This document shows positions 31,671 through 43,283 of a stretch of 64,000 bases of DNA, in pieces (the first letter of the stretch is position 1; each line of letters opens with the position of its first letter). This DNA is from Pedinophyceae sp. YPF-701 (taxonomy: Eukaryota > Chlorophyta > Pedinophyceae), in contig CAJZHL010000026.1 in the NCBI GenBank assembly GCA_916048055.1, positions 58,955 through 122,954 on the forward strand, written 5' to 3'. Both the position numbers and the translations under genes were made by a program. Under the pieces are notes generated by a model. The model saw only the letters and a program-made list of their open reading frames with translations. It was not told the DNA's origin and did no database searches.

Positions 31671-32049
31671 CGCGACGCGGCGCCCGAGCACGCGCGCTCG
31701 CCAGCGCAACGCAGCAAGCTGGCGCAGGCGTGGCGCGGACCTCTGAGCTGCTCGTCGCCGAGCGCACGGAGGTATAACCGAGGCAGTCTGTCGCTGACGC
31801 AGTGTGATGCACGCTGCCGGACCCCGCGCGCACCATCAGGGCTCGCTCCGGTCGCGCGCTGCGCCACAGTCGCGGACGAGCGCACGGCGATCGCCCCGGG
31901 TCCTCGAAGCGCTGCAACGACCCGCCCACGCGCGCCACTGCCAGGCACCTAGGAGACAAGCGGCCGAGCGCACGCAGGCCGCCTTGCTCGGGCGCAGGGG
32001 GGTCGCGCGCCGTCACACAGCCGCGGCACCGAGCCCGCAGCGCGCAGGG
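31671..32049. other. Intergenic region with TATA-like element
   Basis: 379 bases upstream of DNAAF4. A GGTATAA sequence at 31771-31777 lies about 275 bases before the ATG, so it could be a TATA box only if the 5' leader is long. Otherwise nothing seen. Confidence 0.4.
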
Positions 32050-34615
32050 ATGCCGGTCTCCGCGCAGCACACGTGGGAGGAGGAGGATGGTTCGCTGGTG
32101 GTGCATGTGCGGGTCGCCGGGGTGCCGCGCAGCAAGATCGACGTGTTCGCGTCGGACTGCTACATCAAGGTCAACGCGCCGCCGTACTTCTTCCAAGTCG
32201 ACCTGAGGGGCGAGATCGACGAGGAGCAGAGCGCCGCGACCATCGAGCCCTCCGGCATCGTCTTCCGCGCAGTCAAGGTGAGCACCCCGCGCCCGCGACC
32301 AGCATGCCCCCGCGCGCCCGCCGCCGCCTCCCGCAGCGAGCTTGCGCTCAGACGACCGCGGCCGGATGCCCACCGACCGGGGCCGGGCGCGGGCGCGGCC
32401 GTGGGAGCGGCGGGGCGCGGGCGCCTGCCTGAAATGCGCTGCCAGGACAGGCGCCCCGCAGCGCGTCGCCCACGCCGCCACTCGCACCGTGCTTAGGGCG
32501 AGGCGTGACGGAGCGCGTGTGTTGCGCCTTCTCGCAGCGCTCGCGGGGGCTTTGGGGCAAGCTGGAGACGGACCTGCCGCGGGAGGAGGCGGAGGCGCGG
32601 CGCAGCAGGTCGATCGAGGAGGCGCACCACCGCGCGAACGTCGCGAAGCAGCGGGCCCGCGACGCGCGCAAGCAGTATGCGAAGGAGATGAGCACGCGGG
32701 TACGCACGGCTGGCTCGCTGGGCACCTGCAGCGGCGCCGGGCCTTGCGCTGTTGCCTGTGCGACGCCGGCGCACGTGCTCGCTGGGCGCGCGCGGCGGAC
32801 CGGTTGCGCGGATCTCGAGACTGTCTGCAGACGTTCGACATCGCGTCGCGGAAGCGCCAGGAGGTGGAGCGGCTGAAGGCCGAGCAGCTGCAGCAGGAGC
32901 GGGACGGCATCGCGAGGTGGCAGGCGGGGCTGCAGGAGGGCGCGGGCGGGGAGTCGGACTACGAGTCGGACGAGGAGGACGAGCGGAGGCGGGAGGCGGC
33001 GGGCGGCGCTGCGGCCATGCCGGACCACCCGGACTACTACGGGCGCGGGCACCGGCACAACAAGGAGAACGAGGGCGACGACAACGCGCGGAAGATCGAG
33101 GAGCGCGTCGCGGCCGCGGAGAAGTTCGCAGAGCAGGTGTGCCAGAAGGCGGGGGGGGGATTGTACAGTTCGACGATGCTGGGCCTCGAGCGGTGCCCAG
33201 TGACCTGCTGCGCGCTCGCTGCCGTTCCTGCAACGCCCGCGCGCCTGCGCCGCTGTCCGCAGGAGCTGGCTCGCGAGGAGGAGGAGGAGCGCGCGGCGCG
33301 GGACGCTCCGGCGCGCGCACGGGCGCGCGACGACCCCGGCGAGGCGGCCGCGCTCCCCGAGGCGCCGGTGCCGGTGCGCGTGCTGCCGCCGCCGCGCGTC
33401 CGCGAGCCCGTGAAGCTGTCGTTCACCCCCACGGAGGCGCCGCACCTTCCGATGCGCGAGAAGCGCGAGAAGGAGATCAAGGAGTACCGGCGCAAGCAGG
33501 CGGCGCGCGGGGCGATCGAGGACGCGGTGGACGTCACGGAGCGGCAGCCGATGTTCCTGAAGGACAAGGGCGACGCGCTGCTGGGCCGCGGGAACCTCCA
33601 GGGCGCGCTGTCGGCGTACAACCGCGCGCTGGAGATCGAGCCGGACCTGGTGCCGGTGCTGTCCAACCGGTCGCTGTGCCTGCTCAAGATGGGGCTGTGG
33701 GGCGCGTGCGTGGAGGACTGCGGGCGCGCGCTGGAGCTGACGCGGCGGAACTGGGAGGACGTCGACGAGGGGCGCTGCGCGGACGCGAACGAGGCCGCGC
33801 GCGTGGGGCGGGCGCGCAGCAAGCTGCTGTGCCGCCGGGCGCACGCGCTGGCGAGCCTGCAGCGCGTGGGCGAGGCCATCGAGGACCTGGAGGCGGCGCG
33901 GAAGATCCTGCCGTCCGCGGAGGTCGACGCGTCGCTCGCGGAGCTGCAGGCGTCGCTGGCGCCGCTCACGCCCGCCGAGGCGCGCGCGCGCGGCGACGAG
34001 CGGCTGCGCCTCCGCGACGCCGAGGGCGCGCACGCGGCGTACTCCACGATCGTCGGGCTGCCGAAGGGCGACGTCGGCGACCTCGAGCGCGCCGCGGCCC
34101 TGTCGGGGCGCGCGGCGGCGTGCATCCTCATGGAGCGGTTCGGGGAGGCGGTCGGGGACGCCGGGACGGGGCTCGCGCTGCTCGTGCGGGGCGCGACGGG
34201 CGCCGAGGACGTCGACGTGGCGCCCTGCGCGTCGGAGGACGAGATGGTGGAGCGGCTCGCGTGTTTGAAGGTGCGCGGGGCCCTGCGCGGGGTCTGTGGA
34301 GGCGTGCCTGCGCCCGGGCGGCGACGGCGCGGTGTGCGCTGTGCGAGACGGGCGGTTCGCGTGCTTGGCTGGTCGCAGGCTGGTGGCGGGGCGGCGGAGG
34401 GCCAGGACGGGGGTCTGGTGCAGTGGCAGGTGCAGGACAAGCTGGTGGCGCGCAGGGCCATGGCGCTGGCGCACGTGCGGCGGTACGCCGAGGCGAGGGC
34501 GGACTTCGCCGCGCTCGCGGCGCTCAGGGAAGGGCGCGGGGACGTCGCGGGCGCCGAGGCCGCGCGGGCGGACGCCGGGAAAGTTGCAGAGATGCTGCGG
34601 CAGGAGGACGCGTAG
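32050..34615 (+). CDS. DNAAF4: Dynein axonemal assembly factor 4 (DYX1C1)
   Basis: HSP90/HSP70 co-chaperone that helps preassemble axonemal dynein arms in the cytoplasm. 646 residues. Exons 32050-32277, 32538-32699, 32831-33136, 33263-34270, 34379-34615. Order: N-terminal CS/p23 domain ('HTWEEEDGSLVVHVRVAGVP', 'FFQVDLRGEIDEEQS'), a long charged coiled-coil region including 'YESDEEDERRREAAG', the family signature 'VKLSFTPTEAPHLPMREKRE', then C-terminal TPR repeats ('KGDALLGRGNLQGALSAYNR', 'NRSLCLLKMGLWGACVEDCG', 'RRAHALASLQRVGEAIEDLE'). It is longer than the human protein (420) because of an enlarged linker and extra TPR-like helices. Its presence implies a motile, flagellated cell stage. Confidence 0.9.
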
Positions 34616-34877
34616 CCGATGTGAGCTCGCCGCGGAGGCTGCTGCGCGCTCCGTCTCGCGACCGGACGCTTGCGAGCGGAGCGGGCCGGCGTGCGGCTGT
34701 TTGCTGAGTCAGCGCAGGTCTGTCAGTGGGACGCAGGGCCGGCGGCGGAGACGAGGCCGCAGCGCGGGACCCGCGGCGGGCAGTCTGCAGTCGTCCGTTC
34801 GCGGCGGCGACGGGCGCGCTTCCGATCGACTAGGTTGCCGCGAGTCCTGCGTTGCTGGGAGTGGCGGTGGTCGCAGC

Positions 34878-36452
34878 ATGGGGCAGCCGGCGGAGGTCAC
34901 GGTGATGGAGCTGCCGAGCGCACACACCATGCTGACCACGCTCGGGCTGGCGACGCTGTCTCCACGCTCGCTGCAGGTGCGCTGGGCGCCCAGCTGGAGC
35001 ACAGCTTCGTTGCGCGCGCGCACAGGACGCACAGACTTCGGTGTGCCCCTGTCTCCGGCGCACTGGTGACATACTGTGCTGGTGTTTCGCGTTGCTTCGC
35101 AGTGGGACGCACTCCGGCTCGACTCTGAGCTTGTTTCGATGCTGAAGGACCAGCTTGGCCGCGCGGTTGCGTACGCGGGACGAGGCCTCGCGATGCGCCT
35201 GCAGCCCGAGCTCGACGCCCTGCTCCGGCTCGCGGTGCTGCGGCTGTCTCTGGGGAAGGGAAACAGCACTCCGGGCGCCGCACTGCTCGGGATGGAGCTG
35301 CGGACCGTGGCGGGCACTGCCCAGCAGAGCGCCCCCGCTCCCGACGCGCCCGCGCCCGAATCAGGCAAATCGGGAGCAAGCATGTCACCACAGGAAGGCG
35401 TCCCGGGAGGCGGCAGCGCCTCCCGCGCCGCCAGCGCGGCCGCGGCCCCGGCCCCGGACGCGAGCAGCAACGTGGAGCGGCCCGAGGCACTGGACGCGGC
35501 CCGCCCGGACGGGGCGTCCCCGGGGTGGGGCGTGCCGCTCAGCCGGTCGCGGAAGGTGATGTACGCGGTGCTCACCGTCGGCGTGCGGTACGGTTGGGCG
35601 CGGCTCGAGGACCTGTTGACGCGGCACGGGTTCCCGGAGGCGCCGGCGGGGTCGTGGAAGGCGGGCGTGTGGCGGACGCTGCGGTGGCTGGAGAGGGCCG
35701 TGCGGGTGCTGTCCGCGGTCAACTTCATCGCGTTCCTGTACGAGGTGCGCGACGACCCCCTGACACGCACACGCGCAACGTCATCACTCCGGGTGGACGC
35801 GCGCGAGCCCGCCGCGGACCCCCGCGCTCACTCGCGCACCGCCGGCTGGTTCCCCGCGCCGCAGGGCCGGTACCCGACCCTGGAGACCCGCCTGCTGCGG
35901 GCGCGCCTGATGCCGACACGCATCGGGGCGCCGCGGGCGATCACGTTCCAGTTCCTGAACCGCCAGCTCGTGTGGGAGGAGCTGAGCGCGCTCGTCCTCG
36001 CGATCCTCCCACTCATCGACCCCGCCGCGATCTCCAGGTAACACCCCTGGCACCCCCCACATCAACACAGCACCCCTCGCTCCGCAACGCGGCTCCCGCA
36101 CGCACTGCCGCGCGGTTGACGAAGCACGTCGTTCCCTGTGCCGCGAAGGGGGTTCCACGTCGCGATGGGCGCGATCCGAGCGAGCCTCCGGCGCACGCGC
36201 ACCATCGCGGCCCCGCCGGAAGGGAGCGGCGACGCGGAGCAGGCCGGGGCGGCGCAGGCGGACGAGGAGCGGCCGATCAACCCGCACTCGCAGTGCCCGG
36301 AGTGCGGGCTGATGGACGTGACGGGTCTGCTGGCCGTGGCCGAGCCGTGCGGGCACGTGCACTGCTACTACTGCCTGCGCGGGGCGTGCGAGACGGACCC
36401 GAAGCACGAGTGCCGCGCGTGCGGGACGCGCATCGAGCACATCGCCGTGTAG
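34878..36452 (+). CDS. PEX2: Peroxin 2, RING-finger peroxisomal ubiquitin ligase subunit
   Basis: Part of the PEX2-PEX10-PEX12 membrane ubiquitin ligase that recycles the PEX5 import receptor. 405 residues. Exons 34878-34976, 35103-35744, 35865-36037, 36149-36452. Seen: 'QWDALRLDSELVSMLKDQL' and 'LRLAVLRLSLG', a low-complexity insert of about 70 residues, 'SRKVMYAVLTVGVRYGWAR', 'GRYPTLETRLLRARLM', 'FQFLNRQLVWEELSALVL', and the C-terminal RING with 'CPECGLMDVTG', 'CGHVHCYYCLRGAC' and 'CRACGTRI' (about 354-400), all ligands present. Several membrane segments precede the RING. The last intron ends in GAAG rather than the usual GCAG. Confidence 0.9.
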
Positions 36453-36574
36453 CCGCGTCGGGAGGCGGGCGCCACCGCCACCGCGCGCAGGTCGGGAGGG
36501 CTGCAGAGCCCAGTTGTACATTTGCGTTGTGACTCGCGCCGTGGCGGTTGCGGCGGCTCACAGCGCCGCGGCGG

Positions 36575-37644
36575 TCAGAGCTCGGTGTTGTAGGACCCGC
36601 GCGACTTCTGCACGACGGCGGCGATGACGTCGTCGTCGGGCGTGAGCACGCGGTCGATGATGCCGTACTCGACGGCCTCCCACGGGTTGAAGTACTTCGG
36701 GCGCAGGATGTCCTTGGCGATCTTCTCCGACGAGTGGCCCGTGTGCTCCGACAGCAGGTCCACGACCTCGTCCGTGATGCGCCGCATCTCGCGCCGGTAG
36801 ATGTCCAGGTCGGAGGCCTGCATGCCGCCTTGCCGCACGAACCGGTTCATCGGCTGCCGGATCATCACCGTCGCGCTCGGCAGCGCCGCGCGGTGGCCCT
36901 TCTCGCCCGCGGACAGCAGCATCGCCGCCTCGCCGAACGCGCTCCCCACCGCCACCGTGTTGACGGGCGGCTTGATGAAGCGCATCGTGTCGTAGATCGC
37001 AAACGCCTCCGTCTCGTAGCCGAGGCGCTCCCCACCCCGCGTGACCCCTGCGAGGCGCCGGGCGGAGCGCGCGGGTGACGGGCGCGCGTGTGTGCTGCTG
37101 CCGCCGCTGCGGTGCGCGCCGGGGTGCCGTGCGGCGCGTGTGCAAGCGGCGGTGCGCGGGCCTCACCCGTGGAGTTGATATACATGGAGATGGGCTTGGT
37201 CGGGCTGTCGTACTGGAGGTAGAGCAGCTCGGCGAGCATCAGCTCGGTGACCGATGGCACGAGGGACATGCCCAGGTACACGATGCGCTCCTTGAACAGG
37301 TAGGACGGCAGGTCCGGCGGGGTCTGCTCCGTGGCGTCGCCGCTCAGCATCGGGATGACCTGCAGCGGCGCGCGCTGGCGGGCAGCGGAGGTGAGGGGAC
37401 TGGTGGCAGCACCGAGCCGCGCCGTGCCCACGCAGGACGCGGGGCCAGTGCGCGCGCGCGCAGCTGCAACTGCCGGGGCGGCGGGGCTGGTGGGCCCGGG
37501 GGACGCGCGCGGCAATGAGCGCGGCGGCGTTGCCGGCCAGTCTCCGCTATCATCCACAGTTCCACCTCCTGTCGCCGCCGCGGGGAGCGGGCCGCGGCCT
37601 GGAGCCCGAACGTCGATGATTCCGGGAAACAATATTGCCATCAT
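36575..37644 (-). CDS. Non-catalytic Clp protease subunit (ClpR type)
   Basis: Subunit of the plastid Clp protease core without protease activity of its own. 316 residues in this model. Exons on the minus strand: 37644-37167 and 37047-36575. Seen: 'LPSYLFKERIVYLGMSLVP', 'VTELMLAELLYLQYDSPTKP', 'MYINSTGVTRGGERLGYETE', 'FGEAAMLLSAGEKGHRAALP', 'VMIRQP'. Compared with ClpP, the catalytic Ser is Gly198 and the catalytic His is Arg223, so it cannot cleave peptides. The insert after 'YINSTG' is typical of plant ClpR1/R3. The N terminus looks like a plastid leader. Its frame is open, but a good acceptor (CTGCAG before 'VIPMLSG') suggests a short in-frame intron may be hidden there. Only 121 bases separate it from PEX2's end. 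Confidence 0.9.
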
Positions 37645-38105
37645 GGCGCAGGCCACATGGATTCGCCGTCATCGCGCGGCACGACGGCACAGGGCTCAGC
37701 GGACTGGGAGGTGGGATCCACGCACCGCCTGCACATCCAAACGCCGCCCCGCCTGCGGACGGACCGCCCTCCTCGCCTGCTGCACTAACCGCCTCCCACG
37801 AAACGCCGACGTACGCAGGCCAGCGTGCCCCTGGGGCGCCGCTACACCCGAGGGCATTGTGCCTCAGTGGCTCCGAGCACGCGAGGCCGACGCGAAAGGA
37901 ACGGTGCGTGCGCCGCGGGCCCCGAAGTGTGCCCGCCGTGACGCGCCTCGCGGGGTCGACGCCGGCGACGGCAGTCCCGCGGCCACGTCAGGCGGTCCCG
38001 CCGGCCTCGGGGCCCGCGGGGGAGCGATGGTGCGCGCCTCCGTGCGCCGACCTTGGCGCTCGCGAGCGGCGGGCGCGGGGCACATTCGCGCGCGCACTCG
38101 TCGCC
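37645..38105. other. Divergent promoter region, ClpR / RCC1
   Basis: 461 bases between the two start codons. Open frames are Arg/Ala/Pro-rich noise. No regulatory motif recognised. Confidence 0.5.
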
Positions 38106-40308
38106 ATGGCCGCGAAACGCAAGGCAGCGCCGCCGGCCCCGGCGCGCAAGAGGGCCAGGACAGCGCAGCCTGCGCAGGAGGGGCCCGTGGCGCACCCGTC
38201 GCACCAGAAGGTGGGCGCCGCCGGTTCTGCCCCGAGTCGCATGTGTCTGACCATGGCAGCACCCTCGCGGGGCCCGGAGCGCGTCGCATGGCTTCCCCCG
38301 CCGCGGCGCGCGCAGCCCGTGGGCTGCAACCGGCGCTGCCCGCTCCCCGCGCGCGAACGAGCCTGCGCTGCGCCGCGGACGCCAATCGCCAGCGACGCAC
38401 ACGTGCACGAGAGCGCGCTCTCTCGGGCACACCGAGGCAGTCGCTGACCCAGCCCGAGGCATTTGCGCCGCGCTGTGCACGCCAGCGAGGTTGGGCGCGT
38501 CCGCGCGCGCGTCGCTGACCGCGCATGCCTGAACGCAGCGGCCGCGCACGCCTGCGGATTCTCTCGTCCCGCAGCGTGCGCCAGCCGCGCTGCTCGCGAC
38601 GCCAGCGGGCGCGGGCACGCGTAGCCCGGGACCAGCACAGTGCGCGGCGTCCCGTGACCGCAGGAGCCGGCCGAGCTCTTCGTGTGGGGCGACGGCGACT
38701 GCGGCCAGCTCGGCCTCGGCGAGGCGACGACGGAGAGGCTGCGGCCGTGGCCGCTGGACGTCGGCGGCGGGCAGAAGGTCCTGCAGGTGCGCGCGTGCCG
38801 CGTCCCCGCCGCGCCGCGCCGGCGCGATCGGGCGCGCGCTGACCGCGGCGCTGTCCGTGCGCGCGCAGGTGGCGTGCGGGGGCATGCACACGGCGGTCCT
38901 GACGGAGAGGCACGAGGTGTGGACGTGGGGCGTGAACGACGAGGGCGCGCTCGGGCGGCACACCGCGGGGAAGCTGTGGGAGGCGTCGGGGCTGGGGTCG
39001 GGCAAGCCGGGGGACTCGTACACGCCGGGCGTCGTGGCGTTCCCCGCGGGCAGCGCCAGGATCGTGCAGGTGTCGGCGGGGGACTCGCACACGTGCTGCC
39101 TGGCCGAGGACGGGACGGTCTTCGCGTGGGGGACCTTCCGGGACGCGAGCGGCGTGCTGGGGTTCTCCCCCGCGGCCCGGTTCCAGCTCGTGCCGCGCGT
39201 GGTGGTCGCGCCGCGCAGCGACCGCGTGTGCAAGGTCGCCTCGGGCGCCGACCACGTGGTGGCGCTGTGCGAGTCCGGGAAGCTGCTCACGTTCGGCAAC
39301 GGCCAGCAGGGGCAGCTCGGGAGGCTCGGGACGCGGGTCAGCGAGCGCCACCGCCTCCAGGAGATGCTCACCCCCGCGGAGACCAGGGTGGTCAAGGTGC
39401 GCGCATGGACGCCGCGCGCGCCACGACGGAGCGTGGGCGCGGTGAGCGTGCCGGTCCCGGTCTGCGCCGCTGCTCTGCCTCGCTCACCGGCGACGCGCCC
39501 GCCCCCTGGGACGCAGCGCAAGGCGGCGGGAGTCAAGGTCACGGACGTGGCGTGCGGGACGTACCACACGTTCGCGCAGATGTCCGACGGACGCATCTTC
39601 GCCGCGGGCCTCAACAACTACGGGCAGCTGGGGCTTGAGGACGAAGACGCGTACTTCAGCTTCACGGAGGTGCGTTGGTCGGCACCGGTGTGGGGCGGCG
39701 TTGCGAGGGCGCCCTCGACGGCGCAGGACGCGCGCTGACGCGTGGTGCGGGCTGCGTTCGCGCGTGCAGGTCGAGCAGCTGAAGGAGAAGGGCGTGGCGA
39801 CGGTGCGGGGTGGGCAGCACCACTCGCTGGCGCTGACGAACAAGGGCACGCTGCTGGCGTTCGGGCGCGCGGCGTACGGGCGCCTGGGCAGGGCGCAGGC
39901 GGACACGGGCGAGGACGGCAAGGTCGCGGACGCGCTGCCCGTGGAGGGTCTCGGGGGCGTCAAGGTCACGGGCATGGCGGGGGGGTTGGCGGTGTCGGGG
40001 TGCTTCGGGGACGGCGAGAAGACCGGGCAGGTGCGCTCCGCGACCGCGCGCGCTCCGGCCACGTGCTGTCTGCGCCCCCGCGCGGCCTCTTCTCACCGCG
40101 CGCCCCGCGTCGCACGCAGATCTGGCTGTGGGGCATGGGCACCAACAACCAGCTGGCCAACGGCGACGAGGACGACGACGTGAGCGTGCCGGAGCGCGTC
40201 AAGGAGACGAAGAAGTACAACGCGCTGCGCTGCGTCCAGCTCGAGTTCGGCGGGCAGCACGCGGCCTGCCTCGCGGTGGAGCGACCGGGCGAGACTCGAG
40301 TCGTCTGA
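38106..40308 (+). CDS. RCC1: Regulator of chromosome condensation 1, Ran guanine-nucleotide exchange factor
   Basis: Chromatin-bound exchange factor that loads Ran with GTP and drives nuclear transport direction. 452 residues. Exons 38106-38210, 38664-38786, 38869-39396, 39517-39669, 39770-40030, 40120-40308. The N terminus 'KRKAAPPAPARKRARTAQ' is a basic nuclear-localisation and chromatin-binding tail. A seven-bladed propeller follows: 'LFVWGDGDCGQLGLGE', 'VACGGMHTAVLTERHEVWTW', 'QVSAGDSHTCCLAEDGTVFA', 'ASGADHVVALCESGKLLTF', 'RGGQHHSLALTNKG', 'IWLWGMGTNNQLANGDEDD', 'EFGGQHAACLAVE'. The order and the specific turns match true RCC1 rather than a generic RCC1-repeat protein. Intron 1 is 453 bases. 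Confidence 0.94.
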
Positions 40309-41077
40309 CCCGCCTCCCGCCGATTGTGATGCACTGCGGACCCCGGTGCCCACGGCACGCACCGCCGCGCGCCTCCGGGTGCTCGCGGCGACGGCGGAGT
40401 GCAGCAGTGACGCCGACGAAGTAGTTTCATGTTGACGTTCGTCGCCGCGCGTTGCCCGGCCCCCGAGCCCCTGCGAGGCCCCGTCGGCCGTGCGGCGGTG
40501 AGTGCGCAGCTCCGCGCCGCGCCCGAAGCGTCGCTTCCGCGCGTGCGTTCAAATCATCGGACATGCGGCGCCGAAGCACTCCACACGTCCGAACGCCCCT
40601 CCGCGTGGCTTCCCTCGCGCCCGTGCGTGCGCAGCTGGGTGGCTCGTGAGGCAAGTGTGTGGCGGAGGGACGCAACCGGGTTTTGGAAGCACCCGTGCCA
40701 GAGCTTTTACCGGCCCCGGCTCCGGCTGAAACTCCACGTCCGTCGCCTTGGGGTGATTGGCACTTCGCCTGCGCGGCCCGCGCACTCGCGTGAGGAAGCC
40801 GCGTTTGCCCCGCTCCCTGTAGCTCGAGGGCTTCGTCTGGCTCGCGGAGAGGCGCACACGCGCGGGCAAGGTGCGAGCCGGCCCGCGACGGAGCGCGAGG
40901 GTCTCGGATTCGAGCTTCGCGGCGCCCCGCGCGCGCATCGAAATTTGGACATTCGCAACCGGTCGGTCGCGGGGCCTGAGCGCGATTCGCCACGCCTGTC
41001 CTCGTTTGCAGGGTGCTACCACAGTGATTTGCACGGCTGTGGACAGGCGGTGGTGACTCGAGAGCCAATCGCCCAGC
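40309..41077. other. Intergenic region, no gene seen
   Basis: 769 bases between RCC1 and the C2-domain gene, same strand. Long open frames exist on both strands but have no family resemblance. Confidence 0.45.
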
Positions 41078-42687
41078 ATGTCGGCTAACCGGCCCATCAA
41101 GATCCTGGGCAAGCTCAATGTGACGGTCATGGAGGTGAATGCCTGGAAGGACGGGCGATACAAGTGGGGAGCAACGGAAGACGAGCAACCGGACGACAAG
41201 GTGCCGACGTCGTGTTTCGTCAAGGTGAGCGCACCCCCCTGCACCTCAGCCGACACCCGACGGCGGCACAGCCCGGCAGGCGGCCGGAGCGCCCCCGTGG
41301 CGCCGCAGACGCACCGTGCGGGTGCAGCGCGCCGCTGGTGCCGCGCCCCCGACGCCGGGACCGCCCTGCCGGCACCTTTGGGCCGCGCCTTGTGGCTCAG
41401 ATATAGCGGGCGCCACTCGCGCGCGGAGCTTCGCGGCCTTCCGAGCCCTCCCGCCCCGCTCGAGATTTGCGAGTCACACCAGCAGGGCTGGCTCGGGCGC
41501 CGCACCCCCTGGCCCGCCGATCCCTGCGCCCGCCCGGCATGGGCGTACCCCAGGCGCCTCCGTCGCGTGGACACGGGCAGTGTTCTCGACAGCTGAGGGC
41601 CATCCGGTTTGCCCTCTCACCGCTCCATCTCGCGCCCAGGGGCGCCAGGATGCGGCACCGTTGCTCGATTGGCGCCGCGCGCGGGGACCCTGGTCCCTCG
41701 CACCGCCGGATCGTCCGGGCGGCGCGGTCGCAGCTGCTCCGTGCCCGCGGCGGCGGGGGTGCTGCCCTACTGCGCCCACCCCGTGCCGCCCGGTCTCCTC
41801 CTGCTGGCGCGGAACCGCCGGCGGGGCCGCGGGACCTTGACGAGCACCACGCACCCGCGCTCGCGGGCTCGGCGCGCCCCGGGGTCCGGGGCGCCCCGGC
41901 GCCGGCGGCCCACCTGTCGCCGTGGCTCTGTGGGATGCAGCTCGAGCTGAAGAGCAAGAGCAAGGACCCGGCGGGCGACACGAAGTCGCGCACGCGCATC
42001 GTGGAGACCTCCAACGGGAAGGCGTTCCTCCGGGAGACGCTGCCGATGGAGGTGCGCGAGGGGGCGGAGGAGCTGCGCGTCATCGTGTGCCGGTCGGTCA
42101 AGGCGCCCGACGGCACCCAGAAGCACTCCGTCATCGCCGCCTGCGGCCTCTACATCAAGGACGTCATCGCAGGTGCGCCGCGCCCCCGCCGCGAGCAACG
42201 CACGCACCCGGGGTCAGAGCAACACAATGCAGCGCACAACCCCCCCCCCACGGCCCCCCCACGGCCCCGCCGCGCCCGCACACGGCGGTCTCCACGCGCC
42301 GCCCCGCCCCGCCCCGCCCCGCCCCCGCAGTGGCCCCGATCGACAAGTACTTCGACCTGTACAAGCCCCACAAGGGCGGGCCCGGCGGGATGATCCGCGT
42401 GAAGATGGACTTCCGCGCGGCGACGAACGCCAGCGACGCGGTCGGCGACACCGGCCCGACCATGACGCCCGCCGAGGGCGTCTCCACAGGTGCGCCGCGC
42501 GACGGGCGCGGCCGTGCACGCATGCCTCGCCGCTGCCTCGCCGCGTGCGTCCGCTCACGCGCCCGCGCGCCCGTGCATCGCAGGGGGAAAGAAGAAGGGC
42601 GGCCCGGTGAAGATGTTGATGAAGCTGGTGCTGCTGGGCGGCGTCGCGGCGGGCGCGGCCCTCGGGGTGCAGAAGCTGCGCAAGTAG
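41078..42687 (+). CDS. C2-domain protein with C-terminal membrane anchor
   Basis: 213 residues. Exons 41078-41224, 41941-42172, 42331-42489, 42584-42687. A single C2 domain spans about 8-155: 'GKLNVTVMEVNAWKDGRYKW', 'SCFVKLELKSKSKD', 'KSRTRIVETSNGKAF', 'EELRVIVCRSVKAPDG', 'MIRVKMDFRA'. The tail is a basic patch ('GGKKKGGPVKM') followed by a hydrophobic helix 'LVLLGGVAAGAALGV' and 'QKLRK', the form of a tail anchor. Calcium-binding aspartates are few, so calcium dependence is uncertain. It could act as a membrane-contact or trafficking adaptor. Intron 1 is 716 bases, the longest I found. Confidence 0.82.
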
Positions 42688-43283
42688 GGGCGGCGCGCGG
42701 GCAGACTCCCCGACCTCCAGCCCCCAGCCCCCGGAGCGGCGCGCGGACGCGGCCGCACCGATAGGTCCGAGCGTGCGGGCCGGCCGCCGCTGGTGCGCCC
42801 CCTCGATTTGAACAACGGCGGTGCAAGCAAACAGCGCCGCTGAATGTGAGCCGCGGCGTGGCGTGGGGCGCGGGGGCCGCGGAGCGAGCCTGCGGACGTG
42901 CGGGGGCGGGGCGCGGTGCTGGGCGGCGCTTCGAGGCGGGCGGGGGGGTGTCTGGGCGACGGTGTGGGGTGCAAGGCTGTCAGCATCGGACGTCGCTCGC
43001 GGGGGGGCGCGAGGGGCTCGGTCGCATCATGAGGGGGAGGGGCCGACGGCGGTGGGCACGTCCCGCTTCGTAGGGGAAGCACCTGCGCCGCGTGTGGCCG
43101 CGAGATCGAAGCGAGGCAGCGTTGCTGGAATCTGCCGCACGGACGCGCACGCCGGTCGCAGGGGCGCAGTCGATACGGATAGTTCGATTCTTCAGTTTGA
43201 CTTGCGTCGATTGAAACCCGCTCTCGGGACCCGCAGTTCGCCGTTGCCCGCCCAGTTGAGGGCAGAAGGCACCCTCGGGCCAC
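42688..43283. other. Intergenic region, no gene seen
   Basis: 596 bases between the C2-domain gene and the AlgH-like gene, same strand. It is G-rich on the plus strand around 42890-43050. No coding or RNA signal seen. Confidence 0.45.

Noticed and set aside
32348-34474. 708-residue minus-strand frame over DNAAF4
   Set aside because: Antisense shadow with Arg/Leu/His bias; the sense strand encodes clear TPR and CS domains.
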